DNA from: Flavobacterium seoulense
GTDB taxonomy: Bacteria; Bacteroidota; Bacteroidia; Flavobacteriales; Flavobacteriaceae
NCBI RefSeq assembly: GCF_000695795.1
Contig: NZ_JNCA01000014.1
Location: 1 to 64,000 of the forward strand
Length of the DNA: 64,000 nucleotides
Direction of reading: 5' to 3'
Under the pieces are notes generated by a model, which searched no databases, had not been told where the DNA came from, and saw nothing but the letters and a program-made list of their open reading frames with translations. Position numbers and translations under genes: made by a program. How positions within the stretch are numbered: the stretch's first letter is position 1; each line of letters begins with the position of its first letter. Shown one piece after another: positions 18,237 to 27,327 of the stretch.

Positions 18237-19244
18237 TTAATTTAATAATTTTGAATTCGTTGATTCTAATTCATTATACAAATCTTTAACATCCTGAGAA
18301 TATTCTTTTTGCAATACTAAATTAGCATCTTCTGTGGCTACCAAAATGGTATTTTTCATCCCAATAAAAGCAGTATAATTATTTACTCCAATAACCATGT
18401 TCCCATTAGCATCTACCTGATGTCCCATCGCTTTCAGATAATCATAAACCGATTCAAAAGAACCTAAATCAGACCATAAAAATTGAGAAGGAACAACTTT
18501 TATTTTTTTACTTCTTTCCATTACCGCATAATCGATACTGATAGATGGAATAGCCAATGATAATTCTATATCTAATTTACCATCTTTATTAGCTTCCCAG
18601 ACTTTTTTAGATTTTTTATACACTTTTGGTTGAAATGCTTTTAATTCTTCTAACAGAACACTTGCTTTAAAACAAAACATACCGCTATTCCATAAAAAAT
18701 TCTTTTTGGCAATAAAATCTTTAGCTGTTTCTAAATTTGGCTTTTCTCTAAACGAAAGTACATTCTCTCCTTTGTATTCTATATATCCAAATCCCGTTTC
18801 CGGCTTTGTAGGTACAATTCCAAACGTTACAATAGCACCATTTGCTGCTTTTTCGACAGCCTGAGCAATAGCTTCATTGTATTTTTCCTCATCATCAATA
18901 ATATGATCTGAAGGTGTAATAATTAAAATATCATCCGGTTCAGCAGAAAATGCGGCAAAAGCAATAGCTGCAGCCGTATTTCTTGGAGTTGATTCTACAA
19001 TATTAACATAAGGCATCTGGAATTTATCCATCACTTTTTGACTTAAATGGCAGTTATCAATATTCCCTACCACAATTACCTTATCAGTAATAACTCTGTT
19101 ACGTTCAACAGTCAATTCAAAAAGTGATTTTCCTTCAAATATTTCTAAATATTGCTTAGGCTGACTTTTTCTTGATAAAGGCCACAACCTGCTACCTACA
19201 CCTCCGGTTAAAATTACATGAACAACTCTATTGACTTTTTTCAT
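18237..19244 (-). CDS. manC: Mannose-1-phosphate guanylyltransferase
   Basis: The 335-residue nucleotidyltransferase has the signature LTGGVGSRLWPLSR (12-25) followed by QPKQY, diagnostic of GDP-mannose pyrophosphorylases, and the conserved FWNSGMF-like segment (LWNSGMFCF). It lacks the C-terminal phosphomannose isomerase domain of long ManC/AlgA forms. It makes GDP-mannose from mannose-1-phosphate and GTP, so the polysaccharide may contain mannose, fucose or another GDP-mannose-derived sugar. It lies 10 nt after the TviB-type gene in the same operon. Confidence 0.92.
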   Translation of the reverse strand: MKKVNRVVHVILTGGVGSRLWPLSRKSQPKQYLEIFEGKSLFELTVERNRVITDKVIVVGNIDNCHLSQKVMDKFQMPYVNIVESTPRNTAAAIAFAAFSAEPDDILIITPSDHIIDDEEKYNEAIAQAVEKAANGAIVTFGIVPTKPETGFGYIEYKGENVLSFREKPNLETAKDFIAKKNFLWNSGMFCFKASVLLEELKAFQPKVYKKSKKVWEANKDGKLDIELSLAIPSISIDYAVMERSKKIKVVPSQFLWSDLGSFESVYDYLKAMGHQVDANGNMVIGVNNYTAFIGMKNTILVATEDANLVLQKEYSQDVKDLYNELESTNSKLLN

Positions 19245-19254
19245 ATTTTACTTT

Positions 19255-20544
19255 TTATAATCTACCATCAACATTATCTCCCAAAACTCCTTTTACATCA
19301 TAGACAATGCTATTTGTATTTTGAAGTTCAGACAAATCTATAGATAAAAACGAAGTATGTGCAACCCCTAGTATAATGGCGTCAAATTTATTTTCTGGTA
19401 TTTGATTTACGGTATTTAACTGATATTCTTTTTCAACTTCAGCAGGATTGGCTAAAGGATCAAAAACCGTAACTATAATTCCGTACTCTTGTAATGCTTT
19501 AATGACATCAACAATTTTAGTATTACGTACATCAGGACAATTCTCTTTAAAAGTAATTCCAAGCATTAACAACTCCGCTCCATTAACCTGAATCTCTTTT
19601 TTGATCATCAATTTAACAACCTGAGCGGCTACATACTCCCCCATACTATCATTTAAACGTCGTCCAGCTAAAATTATTTCAGGATGATACCCTAATTCCT
19701 GTGCTTTCTGTGCCAAATAATAAGGATCGACCCCAATACAATGTCCTCCTACCAGTCCTGGTTTAAATGGAAGAAAATTCCATTTTGTTCCGGCAGCTTC
19801 TAAAATGGCCTGAGTATCAATTTCCATCAAATTGAATATTTTAGCCAATTCGTTTACAAAAGCAATATTAATATCTCGTTGGGAATTTTCGATTACTTTA
19901 GCCGCTTCAGCCACTTTTATAGAAGGAGCCAAATGCGTACCTGCAGTAATGACCGACTGGTACAAAGCATTAACTTTTTGTCCAATCTCCGGAGTAGAAC
20001 CGGCAGTCACTTTCAAAATTTTATCGACAGTATGTTCTTTATCGCCCGGATTGATTCTCTCTGGCGAATAGCCCGCAAAAAAATCAACATTAAATTGTAA
20101 TCCTGATATTTTTTCTAAAACCGGTACACATTCCTCTTCGGTTACTCCGGGATATACTGTTGATTCATAAATTACAACATCTCCTTTTTTTAAGACCTTC
20201 CCAACAGTTTTACTTGCCTTATACAAGGGTATCAAATCGGGCAGGTTATTTTTATCAACAGGTGTTGGAACTGTTACAATATAATAATTGCAATCAGCAA
20301 TATCATCTAATTGACTTGTACAATAAAGTCCTTTTTGATTTTCATCAAAAATTACTTCCTTAGTCACTAAAACCGACTTCAAAACCTCCTCTTCTACTTC
20401 AAAAGTAGTATCGATTCCAGACTGTAATTCTTTAATCCGATTTTGATTAATATCAAATCCAATAACAGCATACTTCGTAGCAAATAAGCGCGCCAATGGC
20501 AAGCCTACATACCCAAGACCTATAATTGCAATTTTAGATTTCAA
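19255..20544 (-). CDS. UDP-N-acetylhexosamine dehydrogenase (TviB/WbpO type)
   Basis: The 429-residue nucleotide-sugar dehydrogenase has GLGYVG (9-14), the TVPTPVD loop, and the catalytic cysteine C269 in GGHCIGVDPYYLA. The pattern IGFDINQNRIKELQSG fits the Vi-antigen TviB and Pseudomonas WbpO/WbpA group, which oxidise UDP-GalNAc or UDP-GlcNAc to the uronate. With the WbpP-like epimerase at 23005-23988, UDP-GalNAcA is a plausible product. The only near start is TTG at 20542-20544: an in-frame TAA lies eight codons upstream and no ATG is close. The gene is the first after a 413-nt leader. Confidence 0.9.
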   Translation of the reverse strand: MKSKIAIIGLGYVGLPLARLFATKYAVIGFDINQNRIKELQSGIDTTFEVEEEVLKSVLVTKEVIFDENQKGLYCTSQLDDIADCNYYIVTVPTPVDKNNLPDLIPLYKASKTVGKVLKKGDVVIYESTVYPGVTEEECVPVLEKISGLQFNVDFFAGYSPERINPGDKEHTVDKILKVTAGSTPEIGQKVNALYQSVITAGTHLAPSIKVAEAAKVIENSQRDINIAFVNELAKIFNLMEIDTQAILEAAGTKWNFLPFKPGLVGGHCIGVDPYYLAQKAQELGYHPEIILAGRRLNDSMGEYVAAQVVKLMIKKEIQVNGAELLMLGITFKENCPDVRNTKIVDVIKALQEYGIIVTVFDPLANPAEVEKEYQLNTVNQIPENKFDAIILGVAHTSFLSIDLSELQNTNSIVYDVKGVLGDNVDGRL

Positions 20545-20957
20545 ATTAATCTTTATTAGGATTTATATTGTTATTAATTAAAAACTACCAACGCTTCGCG
20601 GTTCCAACCCACATAAAACGGGCAGAAAAGTATTATTTTTTTTGTGTGCAAATATAGCTACTATATATCGAATTTCCATTACTTATTTCATAGTTAGATT
20701 ATCATTATAAAACAGAAAACAACAAAAAAAACATAAATAACTATTAATCAACAAAAAAAACATTTTTATACTTCACCACTCCTTAAAAATATCACCTAAT
20801 TTAGTGATGAAAAAAATCAATAATAAAAGATTAATCCTACTCACTTATATGCTTTAATAAACGGAAACTTCTTGCAAATTAATCTAACCGAAACAATAAT
20901 TAACTAGCAAAAGCTACTAATTTTAAAATTCTGTAATAAATATTTAGAGGCTTTCAA
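20545..20957 (-). promoter_or_regulatory. 413-nt gene-free leader between antiterminator gene and downstream operon
   Basis: No open reading frame of note lies here. On the minus strand a good -7 element (TATATTTG, at 20649-20656) stands about 105 nt before the TviB-type start, but no TTG at the right distance was found. A short GC-richer island around 20585-20632 interrupts very AT-rich DNA. A weak hairpin with ATCAC/GTGAT arms (20791-20795, 20804-20808) is followed by a T run on the minus strand. In Bacteroides capsule loci, UpxY antiterminators act on untranslated leaders of this kind. That role here is inferred from position. Confidence 0.55.
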
Positions 20958-21422
20958 TCAATTAAGTTTCATCTTCAATACACATCCCATAGATTCCAAA
21001 ACAAGCACATAATGATTTTTATTCACTTCCTGAACAATTGCTTCTTGAGATTTAAAAGGACCTGACTCTAAAGTCACTTTATCCCCTACTTGGATTGAAG
21101 AAACTGAAATTTCATATTTATCAGGAGTTGTTAACCATTTCTTTATGGTATTAATTTCTTCTTCGCGCACAATAGCCGGCTTTCCTAACCAAAAAAGATA
21201 ACGAACCACACCTGATGACTGAAAAACCAAATTCCTATCCGCTTCTTTTAAACACACAAAAACATAGGAATTAAACAAAGGTACTTCTACCTTTTTTTTT
21301 CTGTCTGACCATTGACGCACCTGAGTAATTATAGGACAATAACACTCTATTCCTCTTTGAGCTAATTGTTCTGCTACCTTTTTTTCCCATTTCGGTTTTG
21401 TATACACCACATACCAATTCAT
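20958..21422 (-). CDS. NusG-like transcription antiterminator (UpxY family)
   Basis: The protein of about 154 residues has the NusG N-terminal domain (MNWYVVYTKPKWEKKVAEQL) and a KOW-type C-terminal segment (VGDKVTLESGPFKSQEAIV). It is a NusG paralogue of the UpxY/RfaH kind, which in Bacteroidota switches on long polysaccharide operons by preventing premature termination in the leader. It lies directly upstream of the 413-nt leader and the long biosynthetic operon. A TTG start 18 nt upstream is in frame, but ATG at 21420-21422 starts exactly at the conserved NWYVVYTKP strand and was preferred. Confidence 0.9.
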   Translation of the reverse strand: MNWYVVYTKPKWEKKVAEQLAQRGIECYCPIITQVRQWSDRKKKVEVPLFNSYVFVCLKEADRNLVFQSSGVVRYLFWLGKPAIVREEEINTIKKWLTTPDKYEISVSSIQVGDKVTLESGPFKSQEAIVQEVNKNHYVLVLESMGCVLKMKLN

Positions 21423-21463
21423 CACAATATTTTTTAACAATCCTAAAACAATACAAGCTATTG

Positions 21464-21511
21464 TAAAGAAAACACAGCCCTATTACTTCTCTAAAGAAAA
21501 ACAGAACTGTG
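21464..21511 (-). terminator. Hairpin with T run upstream of the antiterminator gene
   Basis: On the minus strand CACAGTTCT (21511-21503) can pair with AGGGCTGTG (21481-21473): nine pairs including two G-U. The loop itself contains a TTCT/AGAA stem, and TTTTCTTT follows. It lies between the UDP-glucose dehydrogenase stop and the antiterminator start, so it could be a terminator or an attenuator. A near-match -7 box (TTAATTTG) abuts its 5' side. Confidence 0.5.
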
Positions 21512-21540
21512 CAAATTAAATTAATTTTTTTCAATTTTAT

Positions 21541-22932
21541 TTACGAACCTATTGCATGATAAACAAATCCTATCTTTTGTAAATCAGAAGCGTTCAATAT
21601 ATTTCTTCCATCAAATGCAAATGCTGGCTTTTGCATCGAATCGTATATTTTTTGCCAATCATAAGCAACAAATTCATCCCATTCGGTCAACACAGCAATT
21701 GCATGAGCTCCGGCACAAGCCTCATAAGGATTTTCGAAAGACAACACATTATCTGCATTCTCCTCAGAATTTCGGGTTTGTAAATAATCTAAATCAGCCA
21801 AAACTTTTTTTCTAGATACTTTAGGGTCATAAACTGAAATTTTAGCATTTTCGTTTATCAAATCATCAGCAACATAAATGGCGGCAGACTCTCTGGTATC
21901 ATTAGTATCTTTCTTAAAAGCCCAACCTAAAAATGTTATTTTTTTACCCGAAACCGTATTGTAAAGTGTTTTTACAATATTATCCGAAAAACGTCTTTTT
22001 TGATGATCATTCATTATAATGACCTGCTCCCAATAATCAGCCACTTCATTTAACCCATACGATTTTGCGATATAAACCAAATTCAAAATATCTTTTTGAA
22101 AACAAGATCCACCAAAACCTACTGAAGCTTTCAAGAACTTTGGCCCAATTCGGCTATCCATACCAATTGCCCTGGCAACTTCATTCACATCTGCTCCTGT
22201 TTTTTCACAAAGTTCAGACATCGCATTTATTGAAGAAATTCTTTGTGCTAAAAAAGCGTTCGCTGTTAATTTTGACAACTCAGACGACCAAACATTTGTT
22301 GTTAAAATTCTATCTTTATCAACCCAATTCGCGTAAACATCAACCAATGCCTGAATTGCTTTTTGTCCTTCATCTGTTGTTTCTCCTCCAATTAAAATTC
22401 GGTCGGGATTTAGCAAATCCTGAACCGCTGTTCCTTCTGCTAAAAATTCGGGATTAGACAAAATTTGGAATTTTACTCCGTTTCCTGTATTATCTAAGAT
22501 ACTTTTTATTGCTTCGGCAGTTCGAACCGGCAAAGTTGATTTCTCAACAACTATCTTATCCGTTTTAGAAACTTTTGCAATTTGCCTGGCACATAATTCG
22601 ATAAACTTCAAATCGGCAGCCATTCCTTTTCCTTTTCCGTAAGTTTTTGTCGGCGTATTTACCGAAATAAAAATCATTTCTGCTTCGTCAATTGCTTTTT
22701 CGACTTCTGTAGAAAAAAATAAATTTCGCCCTCTCGCTTCTTTAACAATATCCGAAAGCCCCGGCTCATAAATTGGAATATTATTTACATCCTCATCATT
22801 CCAGGCTGCTATTCTCTCCTGGTTTAAATCCACTACAGTAACTTGTATCTGTGGACATTTTTGTGCAATAATTGCCATTGTAGGCCCTCCAACATAGCCT
22901 GCTCCAATGCAACAAATTTTTGTAATTCCCAT
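21541..22932 (-). CDS. ugd: UDP-glucose 6-dehydrogenase
   Basis: The 463-residue protein has the NAD motif GAGYVGG (10-16), [12 protein letters not shown], and the catalytic cysteine C277 in [11 protein letters not shown]. Its length and segments such as [12 protein letters not shown] and [12 protein letters not shown] resemble the longer eukaryote-like UDP-glucose dehydrogenases found in Bacteroidota. It makes UDP-glucuronate from UDP-glucose with two NAD+. It lies in the first part of the polysaccharide operon, 72 nt after the epimerase gene. That gap is filled by a heptamer-period repeat. Confidence 0.95.
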   Translation of the reverse strand: MGITKICCIGAGYVGGPTMAIIAQKCPQIQVTVVDLNQERIAAWNDEDVNNIPIYEPGLSDIVKEARGRNLFFSTEVEKAIDEAEMIFISVNTPTKTYGKGKGMAADLKFIELCARQIAKVSKTDKIVVEKSTLPVRTAEAIKSILDNTGNGVKFQILSNPEFLAEGTAVQDLLNPDRILIGGETTDEGQKAIQALVDVYANWVDKDRILTTNVWSSELSKLTANAFLAQRISSINAMSELCEKTGADVNEVARAIGMDSRIGPKFLKASVGFGGSCFQKDILNLVYIAKSYGLNEVADYWEQVIIMNDHQKRRFSDNIVKTLYNTVSGKKITFLGWAFKKDTNDTRESAAIYVADDLINENAKISVYDPKVSRKKVLADLDYLQTRNSEENADNVLSFENPYEACAGAHAIAVLTEWDEFVAYDWQKIYDSMQKPAFAFDGRNILNASDLQKIGFVYHAIGS

Positions 22933-22941
22933 TATTTTTCT

Positions 22942-22997
22942 GTTATGTGTTATACGTTATGGCTTATAAGTTAACAACTAACCCCTAACTTCTAACT
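22942..22997. repeat. Heptamer-period array (8 units) in an operon gap
   Basis: The gap between the epimerase and UDP-glucose dehydrogenase genes splits into eight 7-nt units in one register: GTTATGT, GTTATAC, GTTATGG, CTTATAA, GTTAACA, ACTAACC, CCTAACT, TCTAACT. The first half is GTTA-rich and the second half CTAAC-rich, so the halves are roughly inverted. No coding potential is seen. Confidence 0.75.
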
Positions 22998-23004
22998 TCC
23001 TTTT

Positions 23005-23988
23005 CTATTTTAAATTATTCCAATACCAGTCTACCGCTATCTTAAGTCCTTCTTGCAATGAATATTGAGGATTATAGCCTAATAACTCTTTTGCTTTATC
23101 AATACTTGCTAACGAATGCGGAATATCTCCTGCTCTATTAGGACCATGAATTACATTTACGTCTGCAATTTTGGAATCATAATTACTCAAATACTCTTTT
23201 AAATAACCAACTAAATCATTCAGTGTATTTCTATCTCCATAAGCCGTATTATATATCGCATTCACAGCTTCAATTTTATCTGTCGAAATTGCCAACTCAT
23301 TCATTTGGATCACATTATCAATATAGGTGAAATCGCGGGAATGATTCCCATCTCCGTTTATAGTAATGCTTTCGTTATTCATTAATTGCATTACAAATTT
23401 AGGAATCACCGCCGCATAAGCACCATTTGGATCCTGCTTTCTTCCAAAAACATTAAAATAACGCAAACCAATCGTTTCTATTCCATAAGTTTTACTAAAA
23501 ATATCAGCATACAATTCGTTTACATATTTAGTAATTGCATATGGAGAAAGCGGCTTTCCAATAACATCTTCTACTTTTGGCAATCCTATTGAATCTCCAT
23601 AAGTAGACGAACTTGCTGCATAAACAAAACGTTTTACTTTGGCTTCTGTTGCTGCCTGAAGCATATTTAAAAAACCCGAAACATTAACATCATTAGTCGT
23701 AATTGGATCATTTATTGAACGAGGAACTGATCCAAGAGCTGCCTGATGCAACACATAATCTACTTCGTTCACTGCCTTTTTGCAATCTTCAAGATTTCGA
23801 ATATCACCTTCTATCAAAAGAAAATCAGGATTATCAATACAATTTTCCAGATTATGACGATGACCTGTGGCAAAATTATCCAAACAAACAATCTGATTAC
23901 CTTTCGACAAAAAATATTCGCATAAATTGGAACCGATAAAACCAGCACCACCAGTAATTAAAATTCTGTATCCTGTTATTGCTCTCAT
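23005..23988 (-). CDS. UDP-N-acetylglucosamine 4-epimerase (WbpP/TviC-like)
   Basis: The 327-residue extended SDR enzyme has GGAGFIG (13-19), catalytic SSSTYGD (126-132) and Y150-x3-K154 in SPYAITKY. The segments CLDNFATGHRHNL, HQAALGSVPRSINDP and DPNGAYAAVIPKF match the WbpP/TviC group, which interconverts UDP-GlcNAc and UDP-GalNAc or their uronates. It lies 25 nt downstream of wzc in transcription. With the TviB-type dehydrogenase it would supply UDP-GalNAcA. A UDP-glucuronate 4-epimerase role is the alternative, given the UDP-glucose dehydrogenase next door. Confidence 0.88.
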   Translation of the reverse strand: MRAITGYRILITGGAGFIGSNLCEYFLSKGNQIVCLDNFATGHRHNLENCIDNPDFLLIEGDIRNLEDCKKAVNEVDYVLHQAALGSVPRSINDPITTNDVNVSGFLNMLQAATEAKVKRFVYAASSSTYGDSIGLPKVEDVIGKPLSPYAITKYVNELYADIFSKTYGIETIGLRYFNVFGRKQDPNGAYAAVIPKFVMQLMNNESITINGDGNHSRDFTYIDNVIQMNELAISTDKIEAVNAIYNTAYGDRNTLNDLVGYLKEYLSNYDSKIADVNVIHGPNRAGDIPHSLASIDKAKELLGYNPQYSLQEGLKIAVDWYWNNLK

Positions 23989-24013
23989 TACTCTTTTTTG
24001 AAACTTACACTAA

Positions 24014-26449
24014 TTAAGCTTTTCTAATTTTTTCAATTATTTTAGCTAAAACTCCTTTTGGTTTTTCCTCTTCATGGTAGCCATTCGAATAATTTCCATA
24101 ACCATATCCGTAACCGTATTTTGCTTTATTTTCGAAACCATTCAAAATAATACTAACATTAGTCATTTCGCCTCTTTTAACCCTGTTATTCAATAATGGA
24201 ATCATCTCTTTTTTAGTAACATTTTGCCTTACTATATACAAAGTAACATCGGCATACTGAACTAATTCTAAAGAATCAGAAACCAAACCTACTGGCGGAG
24301 TATCTAAAATAATATAATCATATTCTTTTTTCAAATCAGCAATTAAATCAGCCATAGCTTCTCCAATAATCAATTCGGAAGGATTAGGCGGAACGGGACC
24401 AGAAAGAATAACATCTAAGCAAGGAATCTTCGTTTTATTAACTATTTCGCTCAAGCTTTTTTGCTTGATTAAATAATTAACAACCCCTATTTCATTCGAC
24501 AATTCAAATTCTTCAGCTAATTTTGGTTTTCTTAAATCCAAACCTACAATTACCGTTTTCTTTTCGCTTAAAGCAAAAACAGTAGCGATGTTTATCGAAC
24601 AAAAAGTTTTTCCTTCACCACTTATTGAGGAAGTAATCATTAAGGTTTTCCCTCCTTCACCAATCTGTTTTTTGTATAAAAATTGTAATGAAGAGCGAAT
24701 CGCCCTGAATGCTTCAGACAAAGCTGATTTTGGTTTATCAAAAACTGCTAACTCTCCTTTTTCTTTGTATAAACCTACAACTCCAATTACAGGAATTTGT
24801 GTTTGCCTATTAACATCCTCAGCTTTTTGAATCGAATTATTGATAAAAAACAGCACTAACACAAAAGACAATGGAATAAGAATTCCAAGGAAAAGAGCCG
24901 AAACATAATTCACTGAAGTTTTAGGCCCAATCAATCCTCCGCCTACATCTTTAGCAGGATCAATAAAGTGAATATCTGATAAATTAGCCGCTTTTACAAT
25001 ATCGGCTTCGCTTCGCTTTTGTAAAAATGTACTGTAAATATTATCACTTAAATCATATTTTCTTTTGATTTTAACCAATTCCTGCTGGTCATCCGGTAAC
25101 TTTTTAATATTACTTTCAACCTGATTAATTTTACTATTAATCAAACCTAAATCAAACTGCAATGCCGATTTTGCACTAGCAATATTTTCCAGCAAAACAC
25201 TTTTAACCGCTTCCATTTGATTATCAAAATCACGGAATATTTTATCACTTTTTACAGTATAAGCCATTTCTGAACGCTGTGTAGAAAGCGAAATTAATTT
25301 AGAAATATTAGCTACAATATTAGGATCCTCAATTCCTGCCACTGATGGCGCTGGCAATTTAGAATAATCAACACTGTTTTTTAAATAGGCTTTAAGCGAA
25401 TTATAATAGGTAATTTTTCGGGTAATGGCATCTTTTTCAACATCGTATTCCAGGATTTTCTCTGAGAATTTTGTTCCGCCATCTTCTAGATTTATAACAT
25501 CTTTATCTTTTTTGAAAGATTTTAATTCATCGCCAGCCGTTTTTAACTGCGATTCCATAGCGACAAGTGTGCTGTCAATAAAAGCAATGGTATTAGTAGC
25601 AAATCTATTTTTGCTATCTAATTGCCTTTTGATAAGCATATTTACGGTCGCATTAAGATATTCGACCATTCGGGCTTTATTAGTTCCCTGTAATTTTAAT
25701 GTTAAAATAGAAGCTCCTTTTTCATCCGGAATTACATTTACACCGCGATAGCGACCAACAGCTCCATTAAAATCATTAAAACGTACAAAGTATTCGTTCC
25801 CTTTGTAAAAACCCGGATTATCTTTTATTTCTAATTTCCAATTCAAAAAAGGTAAGGAGACCTGTTGTCCTACTTTATATTTTTTTACAAAATCGCCAGC
25901 AGCAACTGCTGTTTCACTATATGAATTGTCTGAATAGGTAATTAATGAAGCTGAATTAGCCGCAAACGGAATTTTAATTTGGTATTCTGATTCGCTCAAA
26001 AAAGTAATACTAATCAAGTTTCCTGCTAATTGCCCTTTCTTTTTATCAATAGTTACATAAAAAGGAACTGCTCCATAAGCATCAACCATATTATATTTTT
26101 CCTGCTGTAAATAATCAATATAATACTGCAATTGATCGACAACTAATTCATTATGAGATCTGGATTGTAATGTAGTAGAAATAGTTTGCATTTGGTCTGA
26201 AACTCCGCCCCAATTAAATGTCAAACTCGTATTTGAAGTAAATAAAGGATTATTTTCTTCTTTAATAGAAATTAAAGTTCCCATTTCGTAAATTTTCTCT
26301 TTACGAATATTGGTTTGGTATGCAATTGTAAATGTAATAATCAAACTTACCAAAAACCATTTCCAATAACTTAAGATTTTTATCAACAAACCTTTAAAGT
26401 CAAAGCTAACCTGATTTTCAAAAATGGAAAAGTCTTTTATATCTAACAT
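24014..26449 (-). CDS. wzc: Wzc-type tyrosine autokinase / polysaccharide co-polymerase
   Basis: The 811-residue protein combines a Wzz domain (first membrane helix near residue 35, second near 515-535, periplasmic coiled coils between) with a C-terminal BY-kinase. The kinase has Walker A SGEGKT (610-615), Walker A' GLDLRKP (636-642) and Walker B ILDTPP (714-719). The tail has six tyrosines at 778, 780, 782, 784, 787 and 791, the expected autophosphorylation cluster. Wzc cycles between phosphorylated states to drive capsule polymerisation and export with Wza, whose gene lies 16 nt upstream. Function is well supported. Confidence 0.95.
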   Translation of the reverse strand: MLDIKDFSIFENQVSFDFKGLLIKILSYWKWFLVSLIITFTIAYQTNIRKEKIYEMGTLISIKEENNPLFTSNTSLTFNWGGVSDQMQTISTTLQSRSHNELVVDQLQYYIDYLQQEKYNMVDAYGAVPFYVTIDKKKGQLAGNLISITFLSESEYQIKIPFAANSASLITYSDNSYSETAVAAGDFVKKYKVGQQVSLPFLNWKLEIKDNPGFYKGNEYFVRFNDFNGAVGRYRGVNVIPDEKGASILTLKLQGTNKARMVEYLNATVNMLIKRQLDSKNRFATNTIAFIDSTLVAMESQLKTAGDELKSFKKDKDVINLEDGGTKFSEKILEYDVEKDAITRKITYYNSLKAYLKNSVDYSKLPAPSVAGIEDPNIVANISKLISLSTQRSEMAYTVKSDKIFRDFDNQMEAVKSVLLENIASAKSALQFDLGLINSKINQVESNIKKLPDDQQELVKIKRKYDLSDNIYSTFLQKRSEADIVKAANLSDIHFIDPAKDVGGGLIGPKTSVNYVSALFLGILIPLSFVLVLFFINNSIQKAEDVNRQTQIPVIGVVGLYKEKGELAVFDKPKSALSEAFRAIRSSLQFLYKKQIGEGGKTLMITSSISGEGKTFCSINIATVFALSEKKTVIVGLDLRKPKLAEEFELSNEIGVVNYLIKQKSLSEIVNKTKIPCLDVILSGPVPPNPSELIIGEAMADLIADLKKEYDYIILDTPPVGLVSDSLELVQYADVTLYIVRQNVTKKEMIPLLNNRVKRGEMTNVSIILNGFENKAKYGYGYGYGNYSNGYHEEEKPKGVLAKIIEKIRKA

Positions 26450-26465
26450 TTTTTCGAAATGTATT

Positions 26466-27257
26466 TTATCTTCTTAATAATAAAAAGGCAGTTGTTGCTA
26501 ACGATATTAATGTTAATATCGTACCTAAAGATTCTATACCTGTTTTTCCCGTTCCCCAAGTTTTTTGCTTGAGCGGTTTTACATAAATATAATCATTAGG
26601 CTGTAAATAAAAATAAGGCGAATTCACCACATTGCTATCCGTTAAATCAACAACATGGGTTTCGCTTCCTGTTGGTGTTTTTCTAATAATAGCAACTTCT
26701 TTTCTATTTCCTACTAATGTAATATCTCCGGAATTAGCAATAGCTTCCATAATATTTACATGTTCCTGAAACAAAGTTTTAGTTCCAACACTCCCAACTT
26801 CTCCATTTATTGTATATCTAAAACCGGCCAATTTTACTATCACGAAAATATTAGCTTCTTTTTTAAAATATTCAGCTAATAATTGTTTCTCTATATTTTG
26901 TCTGACTTCATCCAGCGTGTAACCTATTACATTCAATTCTCCCAGAATAGGCATCCTGATATTTCCATGATCATCAACAGTAAAACCATCAAAATACAAT
27001 GACGCTTCAGATTTTCCTACTTCTGCTCCACCATTCGTTGTGCTAAAAATCTCAACAAGCTTTGGATCATTTGCTTTAATACTAATACTTAAAACATCAT
27101 TAATTTGCAAACGATACGGTTTAGCCGCAACAGCCGAAATTGAAGTTTCAACATCAGTTTCGTTTTTATTTTGTAGATAAATCAAATCTCTTGTAGGTAT
27201 ACAAGAAGAGAATAACACACTAATAATTAGCAATAAACCAAATAGATTTTTACCCAT
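26466..27257 (-). CDS. wza: Wza-type outer-membrane polysaccharide export lipoprotein
   Basis: The 263-residue protein has a lipoprotein signal peptide with lipobox cysteine C19 (VLFSSC), a Poly_export domain (YRLQINDVLSISI, about 46-140), an SLBB domain (FRYTINGEVGSVGTKTLF) and a hydrophobic C-terminal helix (LGTILTLISLATTAFLLL) that could form the outer-membrane barrel, as in E. coli Wza. It is the first gene of the polysaccharide locus in transcription order. A -7 box is at 27274-27281. It pairs with wzc directly downstream. Confidence 0.93.
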   Translation of the reverse strand: MGKNLFGLLLIISVLFSSCIPTRDLIYLQNKNETDVETSISAVAAKPYRLQINDVLSISIKANDPKLVEIFSTTNGGAEVGKSEASLYFDGFTVDDHGNIRMPILGELNVIGYTLDEVRQNIEKQLLAEYFKKEANIFVIVKLAGFRYTINGEVGSVGTKTLFQEHVNIMEAIANSGDITLVGNRKEVAIIRKTPTGSETHVVDLTDSNVVNSPYFYLQPNDYIYVKPLKQKTWGTGKTGIESLGTILTLISLATTAFLLLRR

Positions 27258-27273
27258 TTTATTATTTTAAATA

Positions 27274-27281
27274 CAAATATA
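27274..27281 (-). promoter_or_regulatory. Likely -7 promoter element before wza
   Basis: TATATTTG on the minus strand matches the Bacteroidota -7 consensus TAnnTTTG exactly and lies 16 nt before the wza ATG. At the expected -33 distance the sequence is TTT rather than TTG, so the match is partial. Confidence 0.5.
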
Positions 27282-27327
27282 GCTTTTCAATTAATTATAT
27301 AAAAAGCCTCCTTATTATTAAACCAAA

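Noticed and set aside
21423..21440. Antiterminator start at an upstream TTG
   Set aside because: The conserved NusG strand begins at the ATG 21422; the extra six residues are not part of the fold.
22065..22457. 130-residue plus-strand ORF opposite UDP-glucose dehydrogenase
   Set aside because: It is antisense to a conserved catalytic region, with Leu/Gln/His-rich composition typical of shadow frames.
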